Notes: generated by a model not told the origin, from the sequence alone. 64,000 nt of DNA from JAMQKA01 sp031569985 (GCF_031569985.1 NZ_JAMQKA010000007.1:92187-156186); one strand, 5' to 3'; positions 54,721-63,628 are shown, numbered from the stretch's first letter. Numbers and translations: made by a program.

Positions 54721-54832
54721 TCATCCTGCACCCCGATGCAGGATCTCGTACGGATATACGCGTTGATTCTATTTCGATTTAATATCAACGTTTGTCATCT
54801 TTACGAGATCCTGAAACAAGTTCAGGATGACA
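54721..54832. repeat. REP-like palindromic element
   Basis: 112 bp. Outer arms: TCATCCTGCACC...GCAGGATCTCGTA and TACGAGATCCTG...TTCAGGATGACA; inner stem CGTTGAT/ATCAACG. It shares GAGATCCT and GTTCAGGATGAC with the element at 17923-18052. Such elements are dispersed intergenic repeats without genes. Confidence 0.7.
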
Positions 54833-54893
54833 CAGTGGCTTATTTCAATCCTAAATGCGTTAATAATAGCTTATCATCTGGATCCGTATAATA

Positions 54894-55568
54894 TCAAACC
54901 AAGAAAAGGAAGAGGATTGTCTCGAAGATGAACATTTTTTTTAGCAGCTCAGACAAACCAAGGAAAGTGGCGAACGAGAGGTAATCGGACAGGTGATTTC
55001 TGAGACGTTTCAGTGCGCGGCCCATTTGTGTATTTACGGTACCGATCGAAATGTCCAGCACTTCGGCTATTTCAGCATAGGTGAGACCACTTCTGCGGTT
55101 CAAGACAAAAATTTGTCGACACCGTGGTGGTAGCTTCTCCAGTCCCTCTTCGATATCACGCCGCAGTTCTTCAACCTCGACATCATCAGAGGTCAGCTTC
55201 GACTCTTTCAGTTCCCGGAACTTTCTGGCCACGTCATCTTCCGTATCATCTACTACCTTTTGATGACGCACTACATTCAGGGCCTCATTTTTAACGGCAT
55301 TAAAAAGATAGCTCCTGAGCTTTCCGGGAGGGTCCCAACTTTCCCTTTGCGCCCAGATGTTAAGGAAAACCGACTGAACGACATCTTCGGCACGCTCCAT
55401 ACTCCCCAGGTAGGTTATGGCAAAGCCGTGCAACCGCTTGTAGTATGCTAAAAAGATCTTCTTAAAAGCCGATCGATCGCTTTTCTCACGAACCTGTCTC
55501 ACCCACTGTTTTTCCAGCAATGGGCGAACTTCACTAACTGGATTTTGATCCTCTTTTCCCGTATCCAT
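54894..55568 (-). CDS. ECF RNA polymerase sigma factor of the glycan locus
   Basis: 224 residues from ATG 55568 (MDTGKEDQNPVSEV), which follows a usable ribosome site (AGGGACGGGA); an ATG at 55589 has none. Region 2: 'FLAYYKRLHGFAITYLGS', 'AEDVVQSVFLNIWAQRESW', 'LRSYLFNAVKNEALNVVRH'. Region 4: 'LEKLPPRCRQIFVLNRRSG', 'TYAEIAEVLDISIGTVNTQM'. The last 30 residues (ending FIFETILFLFLV) are strongly hydrophobic, a feature seen in some Bacteroidota ECF factors that may tether the protein to the membrane or FecR. Drives fecR-susC-susD by inference. Confidence 0.92.
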   Translation of the reverse strand: MDTGKEDQNPVSEVRPLLEKQWVRQVREKSDRSAFKKIFLAYYKRLHGFAITYLGSMERAEDVVQSVFLNIWAQRESWDPPGKLRSYLFNAVKNEALNVVRHQKVVDDTEDDVARKFRELKESKLTSDDVEVEELRRDIEEGLEKLPPRCRQIFVLNRRSGLTYAEIAEVLDISIGTVNTQMGRALKRLRNHLSDYLSFATFLGLSELLKKMFIFETILFLFLV

Positions 55569-55590
55569 TATCCCGTCCCTTACTAACATT

Positions 55591-55608
55591 GGTAGTTATT
55601 TCACTACC
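55591..55608. promoter_or_regulatory. Inverted repeat in the sigma-factor leader
   Basis: GGTAGT (55591-55596) and ACTACC (55603-55608) with a 6-base loop, 22 bases before the chosen sigma start. It could be an operator or a leader hairpin. Only the symmetry is seen. Confidence 0.3.
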
Positions 55609-55850
55609 TGTCCATTCCATCACAATTTTTCCTACAAATGTTTAGTCTAATAATATAGAGACAGCCGAACTGCTGAACTACTCTCTTGGTCCATAAGATT
55701 AACCTGAGCTTTCAGATAAGGAGTGGCTACCTGCTCGCCCATTTTCGGTTCTGCCTCCACGAGATTGCGGCAGAACTGCTCCCAAATGAATGTAATACGG
55801 GATGTAATCTCGCTACGACTGGATTGCTTTCCGATGGCCTTGTATAGGCA

Positions 55851-55938
55851 GTCGTAAAGGCTGCATCTACCCTACGCGAAGGCTTTGCGTACCCTGCGCG
55901 GAGACTATGCGTAGCCTACGCAAAGGCTATGCGAGGCC
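55851..55938. repeat. Array of 22-bp palindromic units (locus 2)
   Basis: Three exact 22-bp units start at 55873, 55895 and 55917, preceded by a degenerate one at 55851. The stem is TACGC...GCGTA (with one-base variants) around a 9-base spacer such as GAAGGCTTT or AAAGGCTAT, then a CC linker. Same unit length, stem position and spacer theme as locus 1 (4724-4795), where the stem is TAGAC...GTCTA: two stem positions differ and their partners differ to match. Confidence 0.78.
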
Positions 55939-55961
55939 CTGGAATTTGGATTGAAATTCTT

Positions 55962-57371
55962 CTATTTGACGTCCTCACGCCACTGTTGCCACTTACCTCG
56001 CATCTTTTTCAACAGTTCCGAATAGTTAGCATCATTGGCTAGATTATTTTTCTCAGTTGGGTCGGACTGGAGGTCATATAATTCCTCATAAAGGGGCTCG
56101 CTGTCCAGATAACGTAGATACTTGTAACGTTCGGTACGAACTCCCTCTGATCGTGGGATGCGATCGGGAAAGCTGTGGTGCTCATAAAAGAATTCGGTTC
56201 TCCAGTTCTCGGGATTTTGGCCTTTAATGATCGGGGCAAACGATCGCCCTTGAACGCCATCCTCCGGGGTAAGGCCAGCCCAGTCAAGGAAGGTAGGCAT
56301 AAAATCGAGCATCAGTACCATCTGCTCTCGCTGGGTCCCGCGCCCGGATTCTGGAACACCCGGGTGGCGGACGATAAGAGGGACCCGAATGGAGGTTTCA
56401 TGGCCCAGCCACTTGCCGGCAAGTCCGCGGTCTCCCAGATACATGCCATGATCGCCTGTTAGTACAATAATCGTGTTTTCCAATTGACCCGTCTCACGCA
56501 ATGCATCAACCATTTTACCCACTTGGTTGTCCACACCAGTCACCATCCGGTAGTATCGCCTTAACGAACGCTGGAAATTTAATGATTCGGGCGGTCCCAG
56601 CCGGTACTCCCATCGAACACGCCCCAATGACTTCCGTATTAGTTCTGGCTGGCTATTAAAAAATGTGGAATCTGACAAGGGAGGAGCCGGTATTTCGTCC
56701 AGCTCATAAAGAACCGCTGTAGCTGGAGATGGTGGATATGGCTCCACAGGATGGAAACCGTCCTGAACATGTGGGGCCTTAAATCCGATCGTTAGGACAA
56801 ACGGTTTACCGTCAGGGGCCTCTCGTATCATTTCAGCTGCCTGGTTGCCCAGTTTATCGGTAAGGTGGACTCCTTTATTGGGAGGTTCCTCCTCCGACCA
56901 GAATCTGCCCTGCCCGGAAAACCTGCGGTCATCATCGAACACCCCTTCTGGTACCGGACCCAAGTGCCATTTACCAACATATCCAGTATGATAACCAGCT
57001 TTACGAAGTTGAGCGGGATAACTCATCTGCACCTGTTGTTCTGTAAGTTCATCAAACTGGTCGAAATAGATACCGGTACGAGCAGCGTAACGACCGATCA
57101 TCAGGTTTCCACGACTGGTAATACAGGTGGCAGTAACGGCAAACGCATTGCTGAAGACCACCCCCTCACCTGCCAGTTGATCAATATTCGGGGTTTGTAT
57201 GATCTTATTCCCCATGAATCCAAACGGCTTGTGATCCAGGTCATCAACATAGATCATTAGAATATTAGGGCGATCTTCTTTGCTATCTTGGGCAAATACC
57301 TTTGTTCTACCGGTGATGCTGACAAATAAAATTGAGAGTATTACAACATACAAATAGTGTAAGCTTCGCAT
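55962..57371 (-). CDS. Type I sulfatase (formylglycine-dependent)
   Basis: 469 residues with a signal peptide (cleavage near 'KVFAQ', residue 28). Metal Asp pair D43/D44 in 'ILMIYVDDLDHKPFG'; the formylglycine Cys is C83 in 'TATCITSRGNLMIGR', a C-x-T-S-R variant of the usual C-x-P-S-R with MIGR in place of LTGR. Later 'GKWHLG', 'LTGDHGMYLGDRGLAGKWL' complete the active site. It is periplasmic or secreted and needs a formylglycine-generating enzyme, not encoded in this window. It implies a sulfated glycan substrate, for example a rhamnan sulfate or ulvan fragment; the exact target is unknown. Confidence 0.92.
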   Translation of the reverse strand: MRSLHYLYVVILSILFVSITGRTKVFAQDSKEDRPNILMIYVDDLDHKPFGFMGNKIIQTPNIDQLAGEGVVFSNAFAVTATCITSRGNLMIGRYAARTGIYFDQFDELTEQQVQMSYPAQLRKAGYHTGYVGKWHLGPVPEGVFDDDRRFSGQGRFWSEEEPPNKGVHLTDKLGNQAAEMIREAPDGKPFVLTIGFKAPHVQDGFHPVEPYPPSPATAVLYELDEIPAPPLSDSTFFNSQPELIRKSLGRVRWEYRLGPPESLNFQRSLRRYYRMVTGVDNQVGKMVDALRETGQLENTIIVLTGDHGMYLGDRGLAGKWLGHETSIRVPLIVRHPGVPESGRGTQREQMVLMLDFMPTFLDWAGLTPEDGVQGRSFAPIIKGQNPENWRTEFFYEHHSFPDRIPRSEGVRTERYKYLRYLDSEPLYEELYDLQSDPTEKNNLANDANYSELLKKMRGKWQQWREDVK

Positions 57372-57454
57372 TTCAGATCCATTTTAATAGTTACCATTAT
57401 CTCTGCCTCTTTTTGAAGACCTAAAATTTAGGCCTGTACCTACTATTCAGATAC

Positions 57455-57486
57455 AAAAAGGGATCACCTCTTTAGGAGATGATCCC
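57455..57486 (-). terminator. Rho-independent terminator after the ThuA/dehydrogenase gene
   Basis: On the minus strand GGGATCATCTC pairs with GAGGTGATCCC around a short loop, followed at once by TTTTTG. It begins 28 bases after the stop codon at 57514. This separates the ThuA fusion gene from the sulfatase. Confidence 0.85.
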
Positions 57487-57513
57487 TAATTTTATTGAGA
57501 AATGTTAAAAGAA

Positions 57514-60500
57514 TCAGTTTGTCAGCCGAAATGTTATTGACGACAAGATCAGAGTACCGGCTTCGGCAGGATTTTCCGGCTGACTCACGATATAGAGATC
57601 GTGTGGATTTCCATCCGTGACTTCCTCAATGGCAATAGTAAACGGTTGGGAACTGGGTCCATCGCCGGAAGAATTGAATTCGGGTTTGAAGTTGGCTTCC
57701 CCGATGACCTCACCGTCAGGACTATCCAGGCGAAGCTCAAAAGAATATCCTGTGTTCACCGGTTGTGGAATAACACTGGTGAGTTGTATAGCACCAATTC
57801 CCGTGAGATCGATCTGCTCAAGGCTGAAAGAGCCTTGTTCCTGCGGCACCATCAAAAGCGGGTTTCCGTCAAAGGTCATGGAACTGTAGCTTTCCAGGTT
57901 GCTGGCGCCTGCAAAATTCATGGTGTTGTTTCTCAGGTACTTGCTGGCGTTGCCGGTTAGCGGCTTGACATTTGGTCCGCCCTGGTCGGTGTAACTTGCA
58001 GAGAGAATCAACATGCCGCTTGGTGTTGGCTGTTCACCCATCGTTGGATCGACCGTTCCTGAGGCAGGCAATGATTCCTGCTGCTCACTTTCTTCAGCCA
58101 GCGACTGAATCCATGTAACCATTTTACGGGCATCAGCCTCACTGATGTCGAGATGGGCCGGCATCACCGTTTCACCCCATATGCCGGAACCTCCCTGGAT
58201 AATTTTATTGACCAGGTGCGGTTCAGCATTGGTAGAGTCCTCGTATCGTTGGGCAACCTCCATGTAGGAAGGCCCAATAGATTTGGAATTGAGCTTGTGG
58301 CAGGCCTGGCAATCGAGCGATTCGATCATGCTTTTTCCACTCATTGCATCGGTCATGACCTGGTGCCCCATCGAGGCTTCGGCCATGTCGCTGCCCTCCA
58401 CATAATCAGCTGAGACAATCAGGGAGGAAAGATCATCGCCCGCATCGGGATCATCCGGATCGTTGACGCTGACAGAATATGCAACCGGGATCCCCGGGAA
58501 GTAGAACGAGTTGTTTCCGTTAACCTGGATGCTCAACTCAGGGGCAACATTGCCGGCATACACCAAGACTGAACTACTGGATCGCGATAGATCCCCGTCA
58601 TTAACTTCAACCGAAATCGCGTATTCCCCAATTTCGTTGTAGGTGTGCTCCACGGTTGGTTCTGATGTTTCTTTGGTCGTGCCGTCTCCCAGGTCCCAAA
58701 TGTAGGTCAGTTCGTCCCGTTCGGGATCGCTGGCTTCCACTCTGGCCTCTACCGTCAATGGCAACGTTCCAGAAGTCTTGTTCACCAAAACGTCATCAAC
58801 CACTGGCTTCCGGTTACCTGCATTGTAGTCAATAAATGACAACCCGGAATCATCATTCTGAGAAAACCAGCCACTGCCATACTCCAGGAGATACAATCTT
58901 CCCTCGGGACCTACTTCCATATCGATGACCGCATTAAAATCGGTGTCTTCCATGAATGGGTCCATCTTGGAATAATCGCCGTTCGGCCACATGGTGACCA
59001 CTTTTATCCAGTTCCGTATCCAGTCATAGATAATTAACTTACCGTCAAAATAATCCGGCAATCGGGTCTCTTCGGGGTACATATCGGTGTAGTAGACGGG
59101 TCCCGCCATGGCATTTCTTCCTCCGGTTCCCACGCCTGGAAACTCCTCTGACTCACCGTAGGGATACCAGATGAAAGCAGACTTTGCAGGGGGTAACTCC
59201 TTAATCCCATCATTTAACCGGGAATCATTAACAGGATTCTCAGGATCAAATTTTTCCCCGGGTTCACCGGTGGCATAATCAAAATGGCGGTAGGCATGAT
59301 TTGGTCCGATGAACATCGGCCATCCGAAGAATCCAGCCTCACGAGCCTGGTTTACTTCGTCATAACCGCGTGGCCCACGTGTATCCATGCTGTCGGAACT
59401 GGCATCTGGTCCTACTTCCCCCCAGTAGAGATAGCCGGTCTTCTGATCAACCGAAATGCGGTAGGGATTCCGGTTGCCCTGCACATAAATTTCAGGCCGC
59501 GTTCCTTCGGTGCCCTGCGGGTAGAGATTTCCTTCCGGGATATCGTAGCTGCCATCCTCATTTACTTTGATCCGGATAATCTTTCCTCTCAGGTCATTGG
59601 CATTACCGGAAGAACGGAGTGCATTATATTGACGTCGTCCTTCGCGTTCATCCAGGGGCGCATATCCACCCAGCGTATATTCTGAGTTCTTCTGGTTAAA
59701 GGGAGTGGAATTGTCGCCGGTAGAAAGGTACAGGAGACCTTCGCTGTCAAATGCGATGGAACCGCCGGTATGGCAGCAGATATCGCGCTGAGAGTACAAC
59801 TCTAGTATCACTGTTTCCGAATTCATTACGAGCTTGTCATTCTCAAAGGTAAATCGCGACAGTCGATTAACCGATGTATCGGCGGGACTGTAGTAAATAA
59901 AAACGTGGTGATTTTCTTCGAAGTTGGGATCGGCTTTTATTCCCAGCACCCCTTCCTCGGCATTTACATCGGGGGCATCTGTCTCGAAATAAGCATCCAG
60001 TCTCCCAACCTCAGTCAATGTGGAATCGCTGTTTTTGTAGAGTAGAATCCCTCCACGGCGCTGGGTAATGAGTACATCCCGGTTCGGTAAAATCGTCATC
60101 TCGGTCGGCTCGTAAAACTTCCCGACTGACAGCATCTCTTTGGTAAACCGGTTTGCTTCTGGCACCCGGCCATTTTTGGCCTGTGAATAATCTAGCTCCA
60201 GGTTTTCGTCAATGGCATACTGAATTCCAGCTAAAATATGCTGCAAATAAAGATCCTCCGAAAACGATTCACTGGTATGCCCAAGGCCGGTGTAAAAAGC
60301 GCGCCCGCCATCATAGTTGTGATACCATGCGATCGGGTGTTCACCCATGTCAGCCCCGCCCTGGTAGCTGTCTTCATCCAGTGTCATCAGGACATTGACC
60401 TGGTCATTAAAGTTCTTGTAGCTATACCATTCATCAGTCCGGATCCATGGGTTGGGCAAAAACTCTGTTGACGGGTGTGAGGCATCTTCCACTGTTAGGG

Positions 60501-60963
60501 TCCCCTCCTGTACATTAGGATGAGGATCGTTGATACCGGGATGATCCAGAAAGTACCCGCCCACCATGCGACCATACCAGCCCCATTCATACTCGGTGTC
60601 GGCTGCTGCATGAATGCCCACGTAACCGCCACCGGCCTGGACATAGCGTTCAAAATCGGCTTCCTGGTATTTATTCAAGACGTCCCCAGTAGTACTCAGG
60701 AAGACAACGGCAGAGTATTGTTCAAGATTTTCTTCGGTAAACTTACCAGCATCGGTTGTGGTGTCAACCTCAAACCCATTTTCCGAACCCAGCTTTTGTA
60801 TTGCTGCGATACCATCGGGGATGGAGGCGTGATGATATCCCGCCGTCTTACTAAAAACCAAAACTTTGGGAGGACCGGAGCGTTGATTGGAGCATGAAGA
60901 AATGAATAGAAAAGCAGGTATTAATAAACAGAGATACTTCAATAAGTTAACGTAACGTTTCAT
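57514..60963 (-). CDS. ThuA/PQQ-type sugar dehydrogenase/PKD/cytochrome c/CBM fusion lipoprotein
   Basis: 1149 residues. Lipobox 'ISSC' (Cys24). ThuA-like domain 32-255 ('VLVFSKTAGYHHASIPDGI', 'GGYVGIHAAADTEYEWGWY'). Soluble glucose/sorbosone dehydrogenase-type propeller about 270-715 ('ILPNRDVLITQRRGGILLY', 'ICCHTGGSIAFDSEGLLYL', 'GNRNPYRISVDQKTGYLYW'). PKD domain 720-800 ('YIWDLGDGTTKETSEPTVEHTY'-like). Class I cytochrome c 855-960 with heme motif CQACH (885-889) and axial Met934 in 'VMPAH'. C-terminal CBM6-like domain from about 985. It could oxidise sugars in the periplasm and pass electrons to its own heme. It stands between the oxidoreductase gene and the sulfatase. Confidence 0.92.
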   Translation of the reverse strand: MKRYVNLLKYLCLLIPAFLFISSCSNQRSGPPKVLVFSKTAGYHHASIPDGIAAIQKLGSENGFEVDTTTDAGKFTEENLEQYSAVVFLSTTGDVLNKYQEADFERYVQAGGGYVGIHAAADTEYEWGWYGRMVGGYFLDHPGINDPHPNVQEGTLTVEDASHPSTEFLPNPWIRTDEWYSYKNFNDQVNVLMTLDEDSYQGGADMGEHPIAWYHNYDGGRAFYTGLGHTSESFSEDLYLQHILAGIQYAIDENLELDYSQAKNGRVPEANRFTKEMLSVGKFYEPTEMTILPNRDVLITQRRGGILLYKNSDSTLTEVGRLDAYFETDAPDVNAEEGVLGIKADPNFEENHHVFIYYSPADTSVNRLSRFTFENDKLVMNSETVILELYSQRDICCHTGGSIAFDSEGLLYLSTGDNSTPFNQKNSEYTLGGYAPLDEREGRRQYNALRSSGNANDLRGKIIRIKVNEDGSYDIPEGNLYPQGTEGTRPEIYVQGNRNPYRISVDQKTGYLYWGEVGPDASSDSMDTRGPRGYDEVNQAREAGFFGWPMFIGPNHAYRHFDYATGEPGEKFDPENPVNDSRLNDGIKELPPAKSAFIWYPYGESEEFPGVGTGGRNAMAGPVYYTDMYPEETRLPDYFDGKLIIYDWIRNWIKVVTMWPNGDYSKMDPFMEDTDFNAVIDMEVGPEGRLYLLEYGSGWFSQNDDSGLSFIDYNAGNRKPVVDDVLVNKTSGTLPLTVEARVEASDPERDELTYIWDLGDGTTKETSEPTVEHTYNEIGEYAISVEVNDGDLSRSSSSVLVYAGNVAPELSIQVNGNNSFYFPGIPVAYSVSVNDPDDPDAGDDLSSLIVSADYVEGSDMAEASMGHQVMTDAMSGKSMIESLDCQACHKLNSKSIGPSYMEVAQRYEDSTNAEPHLVNKIIQGGSGIWGETVMPAHLDISEADARKMVTWIQSLAEESEQQESLPASGTVDPTMGEQPTPSGMLILSASYTDQGGPNVKPLTGNASKYLRNNTMNFAGASNLESYSSMTFDGNPLLMVPQEQGSFSLEQIDLTGIGAIQLTSVIPQPVNTGYSFELRLDSPDGEVIGEANFKPEFNSSGDGPSSQPFTIAIEEVTDGNPHDLYIVSQPENPAEAGTLILSSITFRLTN

Positions 60964-61936
60964 GAATATTCGATTATTTTATGTGAAAGACATAGTCTTG
61001 ATTTTGACTCCTGGAGCCGAAAATCCCAACAAAATATTGTTAATATTATAAATCTGAACAACAAAAAAGGTCGGTTCTAAATCCCTTGTCAAGTGCTTTA
61101 CCCAACTAAATTGCACCAACATACTTCGCCCCAAAAGGAAACACGTGCTTTTAACGAAAAGACGTGAGGCTTAGTCTGGCTTTTATGTATACCGTCTATC
61201 AGTTCCACAGCCGACGTACCTATCATTAGGGGCATTCCCACACCCATAAAATTCCCGTGGTTGAATACCTTCAATGCCTGGGTATCAGTTCAATTTTAAA
61301 CCAACCCAATATTCCATTTTTACTCAACGCCGTCAAATCTTTTTCAACTTTTTTCAAATCTTCATGGCGTCCCATTCTGCTCACAATAACCCGTTGGTTT
61401 CCTTAGTGAAAATAAATACCCCCTATAGATGCCCAAGACAGTAAAAAAGAAGATTTAAGCAAATAACTCCACCATCTGCAAGCCCTCCAGGCTGCCGCCT
61501 GGTTCCCGACAGTGCAAGCATTATAAATTACAAGCGTCCTTAATTGTGAGAGGCTTTAAACGGCATTTCCAGCATTACTCAGAGCCCTGAAAATCATTCT
61601 TCAACAAGATAATTCCTCCTTTGAAGGGGGCCAGGGGGATGTAGCGCAAATTGAATCTAATTCAGAAAGAATTGAAGAGCAACACTCACCCAACACCAAC
61701 AAGAAAAAACACTGCCAAAGCCATGAACCTGTAAGTACGAGTGAAGAGCCAGCACATCCCCTTTTTCTTCGGCTGGGGCCGAATTCATTTCCACCTTCGA
61801 AGGGGGAACAGTGGGATGTAGCTTAAGCTATATCAAATTCGTAATAAACTGATAAGCAATCCGTAAACAAGAAATACCGCTATCACAGTAGTACGGGATA
61901 CTTCCCCGCGCCATAAAAGCCATTACTCCCTAACCT
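60964..61936. other. Long intergenic region, repeat-bearing
   Basis: 973 bases without a credible gene. CACGTGCTTTT/AAAAGACGTG (61142-61166) forms a stem-loop. The long repeat copy A lies at 61611-61821. The rest is unremarkable. The promoter of the ThuA fusion gene should be within about 100 bases of 60963. Confidence 0.55.
61611..61821. repeat. Long dispersed repeat, copy A
   Basis: It opens AATTCCTCCTTTGAAGGGGG, continues with GGGGGATGTAGC, and closes with AGCACATCCCC, TTCTTCGGCTGGGGCCG, AATTCATTTCC and CTTCGAAGGGGG. The same blocks recur in the same order and spacing at 63629-63819. Its ends are partial inverted copies of each other (CCTTTGAAGGGGG / CCTTCGAAGGGGG), so it may be a non-coding mobile element. 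Confidence 0.75.
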
Positions 61937-63259
61937 TCAAACGGTCCAGGGATCACGATGATATCCCTTGACCAGGTTATTGGCCTTCTCACTGTTTCCA
62001 ACCTGCTCTCGTTCACTGTCCCACTCAATCCGCTCTTCAGATCGATATGCGATATTCCCCAGATGGGCCGTTACAGTTGAGTGATGGCCGACTTCTACAT
62101 CACAGATCGGTTTTTCGCGGGATTTTATGCAGTCCAGGAAATTGCGGACATGCTTGGCCCGGGCATTTTCCTCTACCTCCATACTCAACGCTTCCAACTT
62201 ACTGTCCGGCTCAGGTGTGAGTTTTAGCGATCCCCGATCAACAAATAGAGTTCCTTCTGTTCCATGGAACATGATTCCGTAGCCGTTTCCATCCATTGGC
62301 TTGCCGTTGAGCACGCGGTTTTCATAGGTACAGACAAAGTTGGGATACTGGTAGGTTGCGGTAAGCGTATCCGGGGTTTCTCGGTTGTCTTTGAGATGAA
62401 ATTTTCCTCCGGCTGCACTGACCGCTTGAGGAGCCTTGACATCCATAGCCCAGTTTACAATATCAAGAAGATGCACGCCCCAGTCGGTCATCATTCCGCC
62501 AGCGTAATCCCAGAACCAACGGAAGCTGGCCCAGCGTTGATACTGTTTCTCTTCATCCAGGATGACACCAAACCGGTTGATATTAAACGGTCGTTGCCGG
62601 GCAGGTCCCAGCCACAGATCCCAGTCAAGCCCCTCGGGTGGGTTGCTATCTGCAGGACTTCCGATTCCATCAGGGTAATCATTACTGTAATTCCAGGTCC
62701 TCACAAAGCTGATGGGCCCAAGATTACCAGACTGGATAATCTCCACAGCCTCCTGGAATACCCGTCCCGAACGCTGCATCGTGCCGACCTGTACGACCCG
62801 GTCATGCTCCCGTGCGGCCTCTACCATCTTGCGCCCTTCCTCTATATAGCGGGAAAGCGGCTTCTCAACATACACATCCTTCCCCGCCTGGCAGGCCATG
62901 ATGGTATTCAACGCGTGCCAGTGGTCGGGAGTAGCGATAACAACCGCATCGATATCAGTGCGATCCAGCATCTCCCGAAAGTCGTTATAGGTATCAGCTT
63001 TGGGAGCTTGTGAAGAAGCAAAATCCAGGTTCGGTTTGTAGACGTCACTCAATGCCACTACTTCTACATCAGACTCACTCAGCATATTCCCCAAGAGTCC
63101 CCTGCCCTGGCGACCAACACCGATTACTCCAACCCGGATGCGGTCGTTGGCCCCAATAATATTGCCATAACTCTGCGCACTCAGCCCCAGTGACAGGCCC
63201 GCTGTGCCAGCTGTCAAAGTTTTGATGAAATTCCTCCTGGATGTTGAACGATCAGTCAT
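61937..63259 (-). CDS. Tat-exported Gfo/Idh/MocA-family oxidoreductase
   Basis: 440 residues from ATG 63259, chosen because AAAGGGATTTGAA precedes it and it yields a twin-arginine signal (STSRRNFIKTL) at the start; the longer frame to 63295 does not. Rossmann motif 'VGVIGVGRQGRGLLGNML' near 43; the family Lys in 'VYVEKPLSRYIEEG'; then the alpha/beta C-terminal domain ('LDWDLWLGPARQRPFN', 'MMTDWGVHLLDIVNWAM'). Relatives bind NAD tightly and act on sugars, some as GH109-type glycosidases. Export with cofactor fits the Tat route. The substrate is unknown, but the neighbourhood suggests a sugar. Confidence 0.9.
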   Translation of the reverse strand: MTDRSTSRRNFIKTLTAGTAGLSLGLSAQSYGNIIGANDRIRVGVIGVGRQGRGLLGNMLSESDVEVVALSDVYKPNLDFASSQAPKADTYNDFREMLDRTDIDAVVIATPDHWHALNTIMACQAGKDVYVEKPLSRYIEEGRKMVEAAREHDRVVQVGTMQRSGRVFQEAVEIIQSGNLGPISFVRTWNYSNDYPDGIGSPADSNPPEGLDWDLWLGPARQRPFNINRFGVILDEEKQYQRWASFRWFWDYAGGMMTDWGVHLLDIVNWAMDVKAPQAVSAAGGKFHLKDNRETPDTLTATYQYPNFVCTYENRVLNGKPMDGNGYGIMFHGTEGTLFVDRGSLKLTPEPDSKLEALSMEVEENARAKHVRNFLDCIKSREKPICDVEVGHHSTVTAHLGNIAYRSEERIEWDSEREQVGNSEKANNLVKGYHRDPWTV

Positions 63260-63628
63260 TTCAAATCCCTTTACTTTTTTTGGTTTAATGGTCAAAGAGA
63301 CCCAGCTACCATTCCCGTTTTGATCTCATTATTAATCTATCGACAACAGTTGTTTTTGCCAAGCAAATTTTCCCCTGCATCCGTATTGATATTTCTATAG
63401 CATCTCAGAAACATATTGTAACGCGTTTAGGAATTGAATTTAATTGTTACTGAATGCTCCCTGCACTGGAAGTACAAGGGTTCGGATTAGGACTGAAAGT
63501 CTTTTCCCAAAAATTACCTCCTTTTCTACAAGAAAGCGGATTAGTCCTCTCCAATTGGAGTACCTTCAAGGGCTTAGGGTATCCTCCTGCACCCTTCAAA
63601 GGGGAAGGGCTGTGAGCCCGGCAAGAAA
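63260..63628. other. Intergenic region upstream of the oxidoreductase gene
   Basis: 369 bases, AT-rich on the left, carrying the oxidoreductase promoter. I see no gene. On the right (63590-63628) a purine-rich stretch leads into repeat copy B. Confidence 0.5.

Larger units (their letters stand above)
54299..54893. other. Gap between the ECF sigma gene and fecR
   Basis: 595 bases without a gene. It contains paired hairpins at 54514-54589 and a REP-like element at 54721-54832, both listed separately. The only open frame here simply crosses the REP-like element and has no coding character. Confidence 0.6.
55569..55961. other. Intergenic region upstream of the ECF sigma gene
   Basis: 393 bases with no gene. 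It contains the inverted repeat GGTAGT...ACTACC (55591-55608) in the sigma leader and the 22-bp palindromic array at 55851-55938. The promoter of the sigma gene should be here. Confidence 0.55.

Noticed and set aside
54694..54891. Plus-strand open frame of 65 codons
   Set aside because: It consists mostly of the REP-like palindromic element and is not coding.
62264..63013. Plus-strand open frame of 249 codons
   Set aside because: It lies wholly opposite the well-supported Gfo/Idh gene and has no recognisable protein character.
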